A stretch of DNA of 44,893 bases, taken from Nitrospira sp. Its GTDB lineage: Bacteria > Nitrospirota > Nitrospiria > Nitrospirales > Nitrospiraceae. The number at the start of each line of letters is the position of its first letter. Position 1 is the stretch's first letter. Location of the stretch: contig JADLEJ010000063.1 of assembly GCA_020846195.1 (NCBI GenBank), positions 1 to 44,893 of the forward strand, read 5' to 3'. The translations under genes were made by a program, and so were the position numbers. This document shows, in pieces, positions 8,472 to 17,722 of this stretch. The notes beneath the pieces are model-generated. The model was given only the letters and a program-made list of their open reading frames with translations, had not been told where the DNA came from and searched no databases.

Positions 8472-9110
8472 ATGACAGCTCCACTTGACCCGCATTCGCT
8501 TTCAGGCCTCTACGTGATCCTCGATCCATCGGTCTGTTCCGCTCAGTCGCTCGCTGGCCTGTTCAGACAAGCAGCAGGGGCGGGCGTGACGCTATTTCAG
8601 TATCGCAACAAGACTGGCTCAATGAAGGAGGCCTATGCTGAAGCATTGCCGCTCAGAAAGATTGCGGTGGAGTTGGGCGTGACGTTCATTGTAAATGACC
8701 GGTGCGATCTGGCGCTGGCCGTGGAGGCCGATGGCGTCCACCTTGGGCAGACGGACTTACTTTATGCCTATGCGCGCAAGGTGATGGGACCGGATAAAAT
8801 TATCGGCCTATCCACTCACAACGCCGGGCAAGTGAAAGAGGCCGAGCAGCTCAAGCCGGACTACATCGGCTTCGGGCCGATCTTCAAACCAGCCTCAAAG
8901 CAGGATCACGATCCAGTCGTGGGGATTGAAGGACTCCGTCAGATTCGAGCGCTCACATCGCTGCCGCTGTTCGCGATTGGCGGAATACAGCTCGATCGGG
9001 TTGGAGAGGTGATGCGGGCTGGCGCGGATGGAATCGCGGTGATCTCTGCCGTGCTGAACGCGCCGGATGTGGCGAAAGCCGTGAAAGATCTTATCGCACA
9101 GATGAAGTAA
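8472..9110 (+). CDS. thiE: thiamine-phosphate synthase
   Basis: ThiE joins HMP-pyrophosphate to the thiazole phosphate to make thiamine monophosphate. The 212-residue TIM barrel shows FQYRNKTG (pyrophosphate contact), VNDRCDLALAVEADGVHLGQTDL, GLSTHN, YIGFGPIFKPASK and the closing IGGIQ phosphate-binding loop. No THI-box riboswitch is seen in the 130 bases upstream. The 3' end overlaps the convergent bioD gene by 20 bases. No other thiamine gene is in the window. Confidence 0.95.
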   Translation: MTAPLDPHSLSGLYVILDPSVCSAQSLAGLFRQAAGAGVTLFQYRNKTGSMKEAYAEALPLRKIAVELGVTFIVNDRCDLALAVEADGVHLGQTDLLYAYARKVMGPDKIIGLSTHNAGQVKEAEQLKPDYIGFGPIFKPASKQDHDPVVGIEGLRQIRALTSLPLFAIGGIQLDRVGEVMRAGADGIAVISAVLNAPDVAKAVKDLIAQMK

Positions 9111-9843
9111 TCAGGCCTGCCAGTTGCTTGATCGCAGCGGTTTTCGCCATCTTCTTCACCGCACTCATCCATTCACACTCTTGCGTGCGCGCGTAGGGGA
9201 GGGGGCCGATCACCGGAACCTGGACGAATTCTCTGAGCAACGCCACGGTCGAACGAGCTTGTTGCACCGCTATCGCTCCTGACACGCGAACGGTCTGATT
9301 CAGCACGAGCGCCAGCACAGGAATCTTCCGTTGCTTCAACGACTCCATCGTCAATCGCGCGTGATTAATCCCGCCAAGGCCTACGCGCCCGACAACAATC
9401 ACTGGCAACTTCATCCGCTGCATGAGCGCCAACACATCGGCCGACTTCGTGAGCGGCACATGCACTCCGCCGGCTCCTTCGACAAGCATCACTTCATGGC
9501 ACGTACGAATCCTCCGATAGGCGGAAAGGATTCCGGCTACCCGTATCGGCGTCCGCTCCAGCCGCGAGGCAGTCAACGGAGCCACCGGCGTGCGAAAGCA
9601 ATAGGGACGAATCAGCGCCAACTCATCCTGAGTCGCCGCCGCTGCTTTCAATCGAACCGCATCGCTGGCCGTCGCAGTCGGGGAGGGCACCCCAGTCTCG
9701 ACCGGCTTCATCACGCCGACATCGATTCCACGGTGAGTCAGATACTGCGCGAGCGCGGCAGTGACCACCGTCTTTCCCACACCGGTATCGGTGCCAGTGA
9801 TGAAGACGCCAGAAAACCGCGGCATGCCAGTCGGTTTACTCAT
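9091..9843 (-). CDS. bioD: dethiobiotin synthetase
   Basis: BioD closes the ureido ring of biotin: it converts 7,8-diaminopelargonate, CO2 and ATP to dethiobiotin. The 250-residue protein has the P-loop FITGTDTGVGKTVVTAALA at residues ~12-30, the substrate segment MKPVETG, and VEGAGGVHVPL. It overlaps the upstream SDR gene by four bases (ATGA), so they are translated together. The 3' end runs 20 bases into thiE on the other strand. The product is needed for AccB biotinylation, but the rest of the bio pathway is not here. Confidence 0.95.
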   Translation of the reverse strand: MSKPTGMPRFSGVFITGTDTGVGKTVVTAALAQYLTHRGIDVGVMKPVETGVPSPTATASDAVRLKAAAATQDELALIRPYCFRTPVAPLTASRLERTPIRVAGILSAYRRIRTCHEVMLVEGAGGVHVPLTKSADVLALMQRMKLPVIVVGRVGLGGINHARLTMESLKQRKIPVLALVLNQTVRVSGAIAVQQARSTVALLREFVQVPVIGPLPYARTQECEWMSAVKKMAKTAAIKQLAGLITSSVR

Positions 9844-10646
9844 ACATCCCGGCTATCGCAATTCCACACCTGGCCCGACACATCGTTGAGCTGCGCCAGA
9901 TACACAATCGTCCTCGCCACTTCCTCAATGGCCGGTGGACGGCGGAGCGCGTGATCCGGCCACTCATTGCCTTCCGGTATCGCGCCTTTTGAAAGTCCGG
10001 TCTGCTGCCAGCCTGGCAAAATCATATTCACACGAATATTCCGCGGCCCCCATTCTTTCGCCGCCGTCTTAACCAACCCTGCCAATCCCGCTTTCGATGC
10101 CGCGTAGGCCGCCTGTCCCAGCTCACCGTGGAAGCCCGCGTGCGATCCGATCACGACAATGGAGCCACCTCCTCGATCCATGAGCGACGGTGCCATCGCT
10201 TGCAGGCACTGAAACGCGCCCGTCAGATTCGTCTCAACCACATCGGCCCAGTGATCTTCGCGATGGCGCAACAAAAGACTGCTCGCGGCGATCCCAGCGT
10301 TGCAGACATAGGCCTGAGGCTTCGGAGCCTGCTGGCAGAACACCTCCACCATACGCTGAACAGCCTCGGCGTCCCGAATGTCCGCTTCATATAAATCTCC
10401 CTGGCCCCCCGTCACTCGCACAGCCCGCAGCGTCTTCTCGGCTTCCGTCTTGTTCGTATAGAAATGCACCCCGACATACCAGCCTGCTGCAGCAAAGGCA
10501 CGGCAGCAGGCCTGTCCGATGCCACCAGACGCTCCTGTCACTAAGACCGAGCGTTGCTCCGATGTTCTCGTCGTCGACCGTTTCGCCGATCCGGCTTTGG
10601 GTGGAGATGCCATGGCGGAAGGATTATGTCGGCAGTCATTCGACAA
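9840..10646 (-). CDS. SDR-family oxidoreductase (FabG-like), coupled to bioD
   Basis: This classical short-chain dehydrogenase has the NAD(P)-binding motif VTGASGGIGQACC, the CNAG motif (YVCNAGIAASSL), and the catalytic Ser and YAASK pair (IGSHAGF... then QAAYAASKAGLAG). It most resembles 3-oxoacyl-ACP reductases. The four-base overlap with bioD suggests a role in making the pimeloyl chain of biotin, but that is an inference from position. The first ~30 residues are poorly conserved, so the true start may be the Met at residue 12 (ATG at 10613). The substrate is not decided by the sequence. Confidence 0.85.
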   Translation of the reverse strand: MSNDCRHNPSAMASPPKAGSAKRSTTRTSEQRSVLVTGASGGIGQACCRAFAAAGWYVGVHFYTNKTEAEKTLRAVRVTGGQGDLYEADIRDAEAVQRMVEVFCQQAPKPQAYVCNAGIAASSLLLRHREDHWADVVETNLTGAFQCLQAMAPSLMDRGGGSIVVIGSHAGFHGELGQAAYAASKAGLAGLVKTAAKEWGPRNIRVNMILPGWQQTGLSKGAIPEGNEWPDHALRRPPAIEEVARTIVYLAQLNDVSGQVWNCDSRDV

Positions 10647-10732
10647 CGCAAGCCTATGGAATCCCTATCGACCCATGCCTTGCTGCCTCCTCAATGCCTA
10701 TGATACGGTCTTTCCAACAGAGGAGGGTTCCG

Positions 10733-11530
10733 ATGCCGCACGTTCTGCAAACCTTGCCCCAAGCTTTGTCGTCACTCGCGCTAACCGCCGCGCTGCTCGC
10801 CATGGGGCCATTCGTGACCGCGCCGCTGGCGGCAGAAGAACCTTCCCAAATCGTTCAATCCGCCGACTACTTTCCCGACCGAATCGGGACGCGCTGGCAA
10901 TACCGCGGGCAGGTTTCCGAAGGCCCGGTCCAGGTGATCGACAATAAGTTTTTCACCAACACCTCGTCGGTGACCGGAACGAAGAAGCTCAACGGCGTGA
11001 CCGTGACCGTGTTCCACGATACCAATCCAGGAAACCACGGCGAATCCGACAGCTACTACCGCCGCGACATCGTGGGCATGGTGTATTACGGGTCCGATCC
11101 CGGCACACCGCTCGAAAAACAAATCGTGCCGTACCAGATCGTCCGCTTCCCAATAACGGTCCCATCCTCATTCCAGCAATTCGACCGGAAGGATCTCGAC
11201 TTCGGCAGCGACATGGATCGCGACGGCGTCAATGAGAAGGTCGATATGGTCGGCACCACCAGTGTGATCGGCCGCGAAGCGGTAACCGTGCCGGCTGGCA
11301 CATACCCGGATGCGGTGAAAGTGGAAGCCCGCATGACCATGGCCATTCATCTGTCCACGGGAGGCAAACCGGCCCGCGGAACGGACGTCATGACTGCGTG
11401 GTTCGTGAAGGGCATGGGGCTGGTTAAATATTTCGAGAAGCAGGAGCTGTCGTCTTCCAAGGAAGATCGCGGCCTGATGACTGAGATCACCGAAGAGTTG
11501 GAAGAGTTTACTCCGGCTCCAACGCACTAA
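10733..11530 (+). CDS. exported protein of unknown function
   Basis: The start at 10733 has an ideal AGGAGGG six bases upstream. The 265-residue product opens with a signal peptide: a hydrophobic stretch (SLALTAALLAMGPFV) ending in a likely APLAAEE cleavage site. The mature part is beta-rich, with YFPDRIGTRWQYRG, VPAGTYPDAVKVE and WFVKGMGLVKYFEK, a layout seen in many small exported proteins of unknown role. No catalytic motif is seen. The open frame extends ~540 bases further upstream, but that part lies antisense to the SDR gene and is not coding. The stop is directly adjacent to the putA stop on the other strand. Confidence 0.8.
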   Translation: MPHVLQTLPQALSSLALTAALLAMGPFVTAPLAAEEPSQIVQSADYFPDRIGTRWQYRGQVSEGPVQVIDNKFFTNTSSVTGTKKLNGVTVTVFHDTNPGNHGESDSYYRRDIVGMVYYGSDPGTPLEKQIVPYQIVRFPITVPSSFQQFDRKDLDFGSDMDRDGVNEKVDMVGTTSVIGREAVTVPAGTYPDAVKVEARMTMAIHLSTGGKPARGTDVMTAWFVKGMGLVKYFEKQELSSSKEDRGLMTEITEELEEFTPAPTH

Positions 11531-14479
11531 TCAGTCCGTCGCTTCAAATCCCCGGCGCAGCGTATTTTCGCTGATGACTCGCGCAATCGTAAATTGCGTC
11601 AGATAGTCGCTGCCACCGGCCTTTGCGCCGACTCCGGACAACCGGTGGCCGCCAAACGGCTGGCGCCCGACCATCGCGCCGGTGATCGCGCGATTCACGT
11701 AAAGATTTCCCACATCGAACTGCTCGCGAGCCAGCGCCAGACTCGCGGGGCTGCGCGAATAGATCCCGCCAGTCAGGGCATAGCTCGTCGCATTGGCCAT
11801 CTCCAATGCGTCCGTTGTCGAAGCTGCTTTCATCACGGCCAGCACGGGCCCGAAAATCTCCTCCTGCGCCAGGCGATGGTGCGGCATCACATCGGCAAAG
11901 ACGGCGGGGCCGACAAAATGCCCCGGCCCATCCACAGACCGGCGAACCACGAGTCGGCCCTCCCGCTCGCCCAGCGCAATGTAGCCGTCAATGCGTTCCT
12001 TCGCCCTGGCATCGATCACTGGGCCGACTTGCATGCCCGGATCGAGCGGATCGCCGACAGTGAGACTCATCACCGCATCGCGCAGCCGCGAAAGGAACTG
12101 GTCATAAACTCCCTCGTGCACAATCGCTCTCGAACAGGCCGAGCACTTCTGCCCGGCATACCCTGTAAAGGACGCCACCACGCCAGCAATGGCTTCATCG
12201 AGATCCGCCGTCTCATCCACGACGATGGTATTCTTGCCGCCCATCTCCGCGATCACACGCTGCACAAGCCGCCGGCCTGGGCGGATCGTTGCCGCGCCAG
12301 CCAGCAGCTGCAAGCCGGCATCTTTCGAGCCGGTAAACGCAATCGTCGATACCTCGGAATGCTCGGCCAGCGCCCGTCCGATTTCAGGCCCTCCCGGTAA
12401 ACAGATCAACGCTCCTGGCGGCACCCCAGCCTCACGCAGAATATCCGTGAGCAGCCGGCCCATCAGCGGCGAACGTTCCGATGGCTTTAGCAATACGGTA
12501 TTGCCGGTGACCAACGCGGCGCTCACCATGCCGGCGGGAATCGCGAGAGGGAAATTCCAGGGCGCGATCACCGCGGCCACACCACGCGGTCCATAGACGA
12601 GGTGATTGCGCTCTCCGGGATAGTGACCCAACTGGAGCGGGGAGGCGAACCGGTCCATTTGCCCGGCATAAAATTCGAGGAAGTCGATGGCTTCCGCGAC
12701 GTCCGCATCCGCTTCCCGCCAAGGCTTGCCAACCTCGACGACTTCCCAAGCGGCCAGCTCATACCGGCGTGCGCGCATAAGCGCCGCCGCGCGTGTTATC
12801 ACCGCAATCCGTTCCGATGGCGACCGCCGCCATGCCTCCGCAGTCGCTGACGCCAATTCAGCTGCTGCCGCCACATCCGCGACAGCGGCGCTCTGCACCA
12901 GCGCCACCACCTCATCGGGACGCGCTGGATTGCGCGATTCCATCACCGGCCCGGTCAACTGAAATTCGCGATGCGGCGATGGCCAGCGATGCCCCCTCTG
13001 CGCCCGGACTTTTTCAATGGCTTCTCCCATCGCGGCCCGGCTGGCTTGCTGAGAAAAATCGCTGTGCGGCTCATTGACAAAGCCGTCCGGCGCGCGAGGA
13101 ACGACCGCCTGGGATGCGGATGGAACAGCCGGAGGAGCCAACAGCGCACTCAGGGATTGAGACTCGACATATTCTTTGCGCAGGAACGATTCATTCGAGG
13201 TATTTTCCAGCAACCGCCTCACGAGATAGGCCATGCCTGGCAACAGACGCCCCACCGGCGCATACAGTCTCACCCGCCGGCCATGCGCCGTCATCGCCTG
13301 CTGAAACGGTTCGGCCATGCCGTAGATCATCTGATATTCGAGCGCATCAGGCGGCACGCCCAGAGACTCAGCCGTGGCTTCAATCACCGCCAGACTCCTG
13401 AGATTATGCGTCCCGAACGCCGGGCGGATCGCCTCGCGATGCCGGAGCAGCAGCGGCGCCAACGCTTCATAATTCGCATCGGTTTCAGCCTTGTGCTCGA
13501 ACAAGGGCACCGGCCATCCCGCCTGACGATAGTGAACGGTATCCGAATCCCAATAGGCTCCCTTCACGAGACGGACAGTGATCGGCACGCCACGCCGCTC
13601 CACCCATGCGATGAGATCGCGAATATCCTGCCCGGTCTCGCGATGGTACGCCTGCATCGCAACACCGGCATGCGCAAACGCACGGTAGGCGTCTTCGGCA
13701 AACAGCCGCCGAAAAATATCCAGCAGCAGATTCTTGGTCTCGGCCTGCTCCATGTCGAAGATCAGTCCGCACGATTCGGCTGCCGCGAGGTCCACAATCG
13801 GCCGCAGCCGCGCCGCCACCGCGCGATAGGTGCCATCGGGATCGATGGGATCCAACCGCGATGTGAGCGCGGAGATCTTAAGCGAGAGCTGCACGCGCGG
13901 AAGAGCCCCCAGATGATCCCGCTCTAGAAGAACGGACGGTGCCCAATGGCTGGCGGCCAGGCTCAGTTGGGAGATGGCCTCCAGGCAGCGATCGCGGTAC
14001 TGATCCGCTTCGAGATCGCTGATGGTTGCCTCACCCAGCAAATCCACGGACCAGGCGCGCCCGTCCTTCCACAATCCGGCCAGGACAGGCACCGCTTCGG
14101 CAATCGACCCGCCCGCAATGAACGTCCGCGCCATTTGCTCCACTTGATGCCGGATCGATTTGCCGGTGATGGCAGCGCCCACACTTGTCGCGGCCAGCGC
14201 TTTGAGCCCCCACTGCAATCCGAACACATCGCCGTGCATGGCGCCAAAATATTCCTCCGCCAGCGTCACCACCGCGCGATCCGACGCCAGAGCAGGGAGC
14301 ACATCGATGAAACGAAATAACTGCACCTTGAACGCAGGATCTTTCATCGCCAGATTGATCGCATTCTGCGACCACCAGCGCCCTTCGAAAATCGTCGGCG
14401 CGCGCCCGGCAGACAATTGCGCGAGATGCCTTCCGATACGAACGACCGCGGATTCAAACGGTGGCGTACCCAGCGTCAT
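11531..14479 (-). CDS. putA: bifunctional proline dehydrogenase/L-glutamate-gamma-semialdehyde dehydrogenase
   Basis: PutA oxidises proline to glutamate in two steps, feeding electrons to quinone (FAD domain) and NAD+. The 982-residue protein has an N-terminal proline dehydrogenase barrel (residues ~100-450) with VRLVKGAYWDSDTV and QMIYGMAEP, and a C-terminal aldehyde dehydrogenase domain (~510-970) with APWNFPLAIPAGM, AFTGSKDAG, EMGGKNTIVV and the catalytic cysteine in GYAGQKCSACSRAIV. There is no N-terminal DNA-binding domain, so it is not a PutA autorepressor. It is monocistronic; the 228 bases upstream of its start contain no gene and probably its promoter. Confidence 0.95.
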   Translation of the reverse strand: MTLGTPPFESAVVRIGRHLAQLSAGRAPTIFEGRWWSQNAINLAMKDPAFKVQLFRFIDVLPALASDRAVVTLAEEYFGAMHGDVFGLQWGLKALAATSVGAAITGKSIRHQVEQMARTFIAGGSIAEAVPVLAGLWKDGRAWSVDLLGEATISDLEADQYRDRCLEAISQLSLAASHWAPSVLLERDHLGALPRVQLSLKISALTSRLDPIDPDGTYRAVAARLRPIVDLAAAESCGLIFDMEQAETKNLLLDIFRRLFAEDAYRAFAHAGVAMQAYHRETGQDIRDLIAWVERRGVPITVRLVKGAYWDSDTVHYRQAGWPVPLFEHKAETDANYEALAPLLLRHREAIRPAFGTHNLRSLAVIEATAESLGVPPDALEYQMIYGMAEPFQQAMTAHGRRVRLYAPVGRLLPGMAYLVRRLLENTSNESFLRKEYVESQSLSALLAPPAVPSASQAVVPRAPDGFVNEPHSDFSQQASRAAMGEAIEKVRAQRGHRWPSPHREFQLTGPVMESRNPARPDEVVALVQSAAVADVAAAAELASATAEAWRRSPSERIAVITRAAALMRARRYELAAWEVVEVGKPWREADADVAEAIDFLEFYAGQMDRFASPLQLGHYPGERNHLVYGPRGVAAVIAPWNFPLAIPAGMVSAALVTGNTVLLKPSERSPLMGRLLTDILREAGVPPGALICLPGGPEIGRALAEHSEVSTIAFTGSKDAGLQLLAGAATIRPGRRLVQRVIAEMGGKNTIVVDETADLDEAIAGVVASFTGYAGQKCSACSRAIVHEGVYDQFLSRLRDAVMSLTVGDPLDPGMQVGPVIDARAKERIDGYIALGEREGRLVVRRSVDGPGHFVGPAVFADVMPHHRLAQEEIFGPVLAVMKAASTTDALEMANATSYALTGGIYSRSPASLALAREQFDVGNLYVNRAITGAMVGRQPFGGHRLSGVGAKAGGSDYLTQFTIARVISENTLRRGFEATD

Positions 14480-14707
14480 ACGGCCTCCAATCCAGCGAAT
14501 TTTTCGACTTGTCTAGTATACGCGGAACGCGCCCGCGCTGCGCTCCATGGCAGCCTCTCACCCCATCTCGCACACCGGAAGATATAACGAAGAAGTAGTT
14601 GTAAACACTCAGACTTTTCGCTAACATCGGGCGGATATGAGATGTTCGTCATGTGAGCTGCACGCCAGTCCTGCTGGGCTGGATGAATCCACGCTTCAGG
14701 AGGATGA

Positions 14708-15571
14708 ATGACCGCACCTGCTCAAGCCGTCTCGGCCCATCACGCCGGATTTTCGTACGTCAACGTTGCACTGTTTTGCATCGTCGTCGCCGTGACCGTC
14801 ATTGGCATTCCGCTCTACGGATACTTTGTCGGGTTCACCCTCTTCGACTGGGTCCTCGCCTTTATTATGTACATTGTCACCGGCATGGGGATCACCGTCG
14901 GGTACCATCGCCTGATCGCCCATCAGAGCTTCGAATGCCCCGACTGGGTCAAACGCTGCGCGCTGGTGGCCGGGGGGTGGGCGCTGCAAAATTCGGCGCT
15001 CATTTGGTGCGCCGACCACATTCGCCACCATGCCCGCACGGACACGGATGAAGATCCCTACAATGCCAGCAGAGGATTCTGGCACAGCCACTGCGGCTGG
15101 CTCTTTTACGAAACGCCTCATCGTACCGACAAGTATGAAATCCGGCTGCGCCGCGATCCGGTGATCCTCTGGCAACACCGCTACTATTGGGCCATCGTGG
15201 CCTCCGGATTGGCCTTGCCCTTTGTCCTCGGCGTATTGTGGCATCAAAGCTGGATCGGCGGCGTCAGCTCACTGCTTCTCGGCGGGCTCTTTCGCATGTT
15301 CATGGTGCTGAACTCCACATTCACGATCAATTCGCTCTGCCACATGGTCGGCAGCCAGCCGCACGGCACGCAGGACAGCAGCCGCGACAGCTGGCTCATC
15401 TCCTTCGTGAGCTTCGGCGAGGGGTATCACAACTACCATCACACCTACGCGCGCGACTACCGCAACGGACCCAAGTGGTATAATTTCGATCCCTCCAAGT
15501 GGATTATCTATACGCTGTCCCTCTTCGGCCTGGCGACAAACCTGCGCCGTCTCGACCCTACAGTCTTTTAG
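14708..15571 (+). CDS. membrane acyl-CoA/acyl-lipid desaturase
   Basis: The 287-residue integral membrane protein has the three histidine boxes that bind the di-iron centre: YHRLIAHQ, HIRHHARTD, and EGYHNYHHTYARDYRNG. Four hydrophobic segments, including VALFCIVVAVTVIGIPLYGYF and the one near residues 160-200, span the membrane. The pattern is that of delta-9-type desaturases, which put a double bond in a saturated acyl chain using O2. AGGAGG lies four bases before the ATG. The electron donor is not obvious; the nearby Rieske ferredoxin at 16642 is one untested possibility. It is monocistronic or leads into mrp. Confidence 0.92.
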   Translation: MTAPAQAVSAHHAGFSYVNVALFCIVVAVTVIGIPLYGYFVGFTLFDWVLAFIMYIVTGMGITVGYHRLIAHQSFECPDWVKRCALVAGGWALQNSALIWCADHIRHHARTDTDEDPYNASRGFWHSHCGWLFYETPHRTDKYEIRLRRDPVILWQHRYYWAIVASGLALPFVLGVLWHQSWIGGVSSLLLGGLFRMFMVLNSTFTINSLCHMVGSQPHGTQDSSRDSWLISFVSFGEGYHNYHHTYARDYRNGPKWYNFDPSKWIIYTLSLFGLATNLRRLDPTVF

Positions 15572-15737
15572 ATTTTCTTCACGGCTTCCCCGGTCGGTCC
15601 ATAGCAGCCTATGGTCCGACCGGCCCATTTCCTTTCGCCCGGCGCATCGCTTATGATGACTGTAGTAGTGTGAACTCTTGTCGTTCGGCTGGCGCCGCAC
15701 GGTGCGCCGATACGACGATATCGCGGAGGAACAACTC

Positions 15738-16613
15738 ATGGCAGATACACATACCCACGGAGCGCCACAGGCTCCAGAAAAAGAAAACCTCATTCCCGGC
15801 GTAAAGCACGTCATTGCCGTCAGCAGCGGCAAGGGCGGGGTCGGCAAATCGACGGTCGCATCCAACCTGGCCTGCGCGCTGGCGCTCACCGGCGCAAAAG
15901 TCGGGCTGATGGATGCGGACCTGTACGGCCCCAATATTCCCATGATGATGGGCAGCACGAAAGGGCCGGAGCAACAAGACGGCAAGATCGTCCCGGTTGA
16001 TAACTACGGCGTCAAACTGATTTCAATGGCGTACTTGGTGCCGGAAGACGCGCCGCTGGTCTGGCGCGGTCCGATGGTCCATCAATATCTGCAATCGTTT
16101 TTCCGCGACGTGTTGTGGGGCAATCTGGATTATTTGCTGCTCGACTTGCCTCCAGGCACCGGCGATGTGCAGTTGTCCATCTCGCAAATGGTGCCGCTGG
16201 CTGGCGCCATCACCGTGACGACGCCGCAGGAAGTGGCGCTCTACGATGTCCGAAAGGGCATGGCGATGTTCCAGAAAGTGAATGTGCCGCTGCTCGGCAT
16301 TGTCGAGAACATGAGCACGTTTGTATGCGGCCATTGCGGCGAACAGACCGACATCTTCTCGCAAGGCGGCGGGAAGCGGGCCGCGGAGAAATTAAACATC
16401 CCCTTTCTCGGGCGCATTCCCATCGACCCGGCCATTCGCGAAGGGGGCGACTCCGGCCATCCGATCGTCGTCGGCCATCCGGACTCTCCCCAAGCCGCGG
16501 CCTTTCGCGACATTGCTCAAAAGATCATCGGGGCCTTGGGCGGAACGGAACAGAGCGGCTCGTCCATCGACAGCCTGCTAAAAAAAATCAAGCAGCCATT
16601 TACCAACAGCTAA
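15738..16613 (+). CDS. mrp: Mrp/ApbC (NBP35-type) iron-sulfur cluster carrier ATPase
   Basis: These P-loop ATPases carry Fe-S clusters to apoproteins. The 291-residue product has the deviant Walker A motif SSGKGGVGKSTVASNLA, DADLYGPNIPMMMG, LLLDLPPGTGDVQLS, and the bridging cysteine pair CGHCGEQ near residue 200. ATG at 15738 is chosen because GGAGGA lies 7 bases upstream; the open frame reaches further back but without a ribosome-binding site. A short His-containing N-terminus (TDTHTHG-like) precedes the core. It leads a run with a Rieske ferredoxin and lipA, both Fe-S proteins. Confidence 0.95.
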   Translation: MADTHTHGAPQAPEKENLIPGVKHVIAVSSGKGGVGKSTVASNLACALALTGAKVGLMDADLYGPNIPMMMGSTKGPEQQDGKIVPVDNYGVKLISMAYLVPEDAPLVWRGPMVHQYLQSFFRDVLWGNLDYLLLDLPPGTGDVQLSISQMVPLAGAITVTTPQEVALYDVRKGMAMFQKVNVPLLGIVENMSTFVCGHCGEQTDIFSQGGGKRAAEKLNIPFLGRIPIDPAIREGGDSGHPIVVGHPDSPQAAAFRDIAQKIIGALGGTEQSGSSIDSLLKKIKQPFTNS

Positions 16614-16641
16614 CCGAACGGCTTACAGCGGAGGAACAGTA

Positions 16642-16947
16642 ATGGGAGACTATGTGCGGGTTGCGAGCACGGCGGAGGTGAAACCGGGGCATGCGCTCGT
16701 GGTTGAAGTGAACGGCAAGACCCTCGCGGTTTTCAACGTCGACGGCGCCTTTCACGCCATCGACAATACGTGCGTCCATCGTGGTGGACCGTTGGGCGAG
16801 GGCGATGTCCACGGCAATATCGTCTCCTGCCCATGGCACGGCTGGCAATTCGATGTGACCACCGGCGAATGCGTGAAGAACCCTTCGGCCAAAGTCGAGG
16901 TGTATCCGGTCAAAGTCGATGGCGATGACATCACGGTCCTCGCATAA
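16642..16947 (+). CDS. Rieske-type [2Fe-2S] ferredoxin
   Basis: The 101-residue soluble protein is a single Rieske domain: CVHRGGPLGEG supplies the first Cys-His pair and CPWHGWQFD the second, with the usual spacing between. It resembles the ferredoxins of NirD-like and aromatic dioxygenase systems. It carries no signal or membrane segment, so it is cytosolic. It lies 28 bases after mrp, in a run that ends with lipA. Its redox partner is not known from the sequence. AGCGGAGGAAC precedes the ATG. Confidence 0.92.
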   Translation: MGDYVRVASTAEVKPGHALVVEVNGKTLAVFNVDGAFHAIDNTCVHRGGPLGEGDVHGNIVSCPWHGWQFDVTTGECVKNPSAKVEVYPVKVDGDDITVLA

Positions 16948-16972
16948 CTCATTTACACAGAAAGAGGGCACC

Positions 16973-17338
16973 ATGGCAACCACCGCAAAAGAGCAGACTG
17001 AAATCACCGCAGCCCTCGTGCGGCTCTACGTGTTCTTGGCCCAATATCTCGACCGCTGCTTCGACGAAGCCGCCCGCAAAAGCTATCCGGACGCCGAGCT
17101 GCAGGCGCATCTGACCGAGACGCGCCGCCAGCTCATGGATATTCTCTCCGTCAATCCGGTGGTCAAAAAGAAACTGGGGGAAGAATGCGACCGCATTCTC
17201 GCGCTGGGCGCGACCTGCCTGAAGTCCGGAGGAGCGGACCCCAAAACCCGCGAGGCCGTGCACGCTGAGCGGACGATTCTCAAAAGCAAAACGCTGGCTC
17301 TCAGCGATCTCGTCGCCGTGTTTCGCGCGCTGGACTGA
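16973..17338 (+). CDS. conserved-looking protein of unknown function
   Basis: I do not recognise this 121-residue protein. It is mostly helical, with a helix [22 protein letters not shown], and two cysteines (ECDRI and ATCLKSGG). The start at 16973 follows AAAGAGG by a good spacing; an upstream Met in frame is inside the Rieske gene. It sits 25 bases after the Rieske ferredoxin and 12 before the next gene, so it belongs to the mrp-lipA run. There is no signal peptide. A role in Fe-S handling is possible from position alone. Confidence 0.7.
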   Translation: MATTAKEQTEITAALVRLYVFLAQYLDRCFDEAARKSYPDAELQAHLTETRRQLMDILSVNPVVKKKLGEECDRILALGATCLKSGGADPKTREAVHAERTILKSKTLALSDLVAVFRALD

Positions 17339-17350
17339 GCCAGGCACGGC

Positions 17351-17722
17351 ATGGGAGCGGGCGAACTCGATCGGTATCAACTTGCGGGGCTGGACTATCG
17401 AGAACGGGGATTCAGCCGCCCTGTCGAGTTCGAGCGGACAGGGGAAGGGATTTCCGCGATTTTGCGATACGAGACCGTCCGCATCGGCGCCGAGCCGCAC
17501 CTCACGCAAGACGCGGCGCTGGCCGAACTGATTCAGACGCTGCACCAGCAAGGCTATCGGCAGCTCAGAACCCAGGTCAGTTTCCGCAACGGCCTGTATC
17601 TCGGCTCGCAGGAACTGTGGGCCGAATATCCAGACCCAGCCCCGCCGCCCAAACCAGAGGGGCTCATTGCCAAAATCGCCGGATGGTTTCGGCCACGCCG
17701 GGCGGACAACGCCAACTCATGA
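17351..17722 (+). CDS. small protein of unknown function upstream of lipA
   Basis: The 123-residue product is not recognised. It is beta-rich at its start ([21 protein letters not shown]) and has an [19 protein letters not shown] helix, with a Pro-rich then Arg-rich tail (WFRPRRAD). No cysteine or catalytic motif is apparent. It overlaps lipA by four bases (ATGA), so the two are translationally coupled, and follows the preceding unknown gene by 12 bases. The residue order is compatible with a small alpha/beta domain. Confidence 0.7.
   Translation: MGAGELDRYQLAGLDYRERGFSRPVEFERTGEGISAILRYETVRIGAEPHLTQDAALAELIQTLHQQGYRQLRTQVSFRNGLYLGSQELWAEYPDPAPPPKPEGLIAKIAGWFRPRRADNANS

Noticed and set aside
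10190..10732. Upstream extension of the frame of the exported protein at 10733
   Set aside because: It lies antisense to the SDR gene and lacks a ribosome-binding site, while 10733 has AGGAGGG and a signal peptide.
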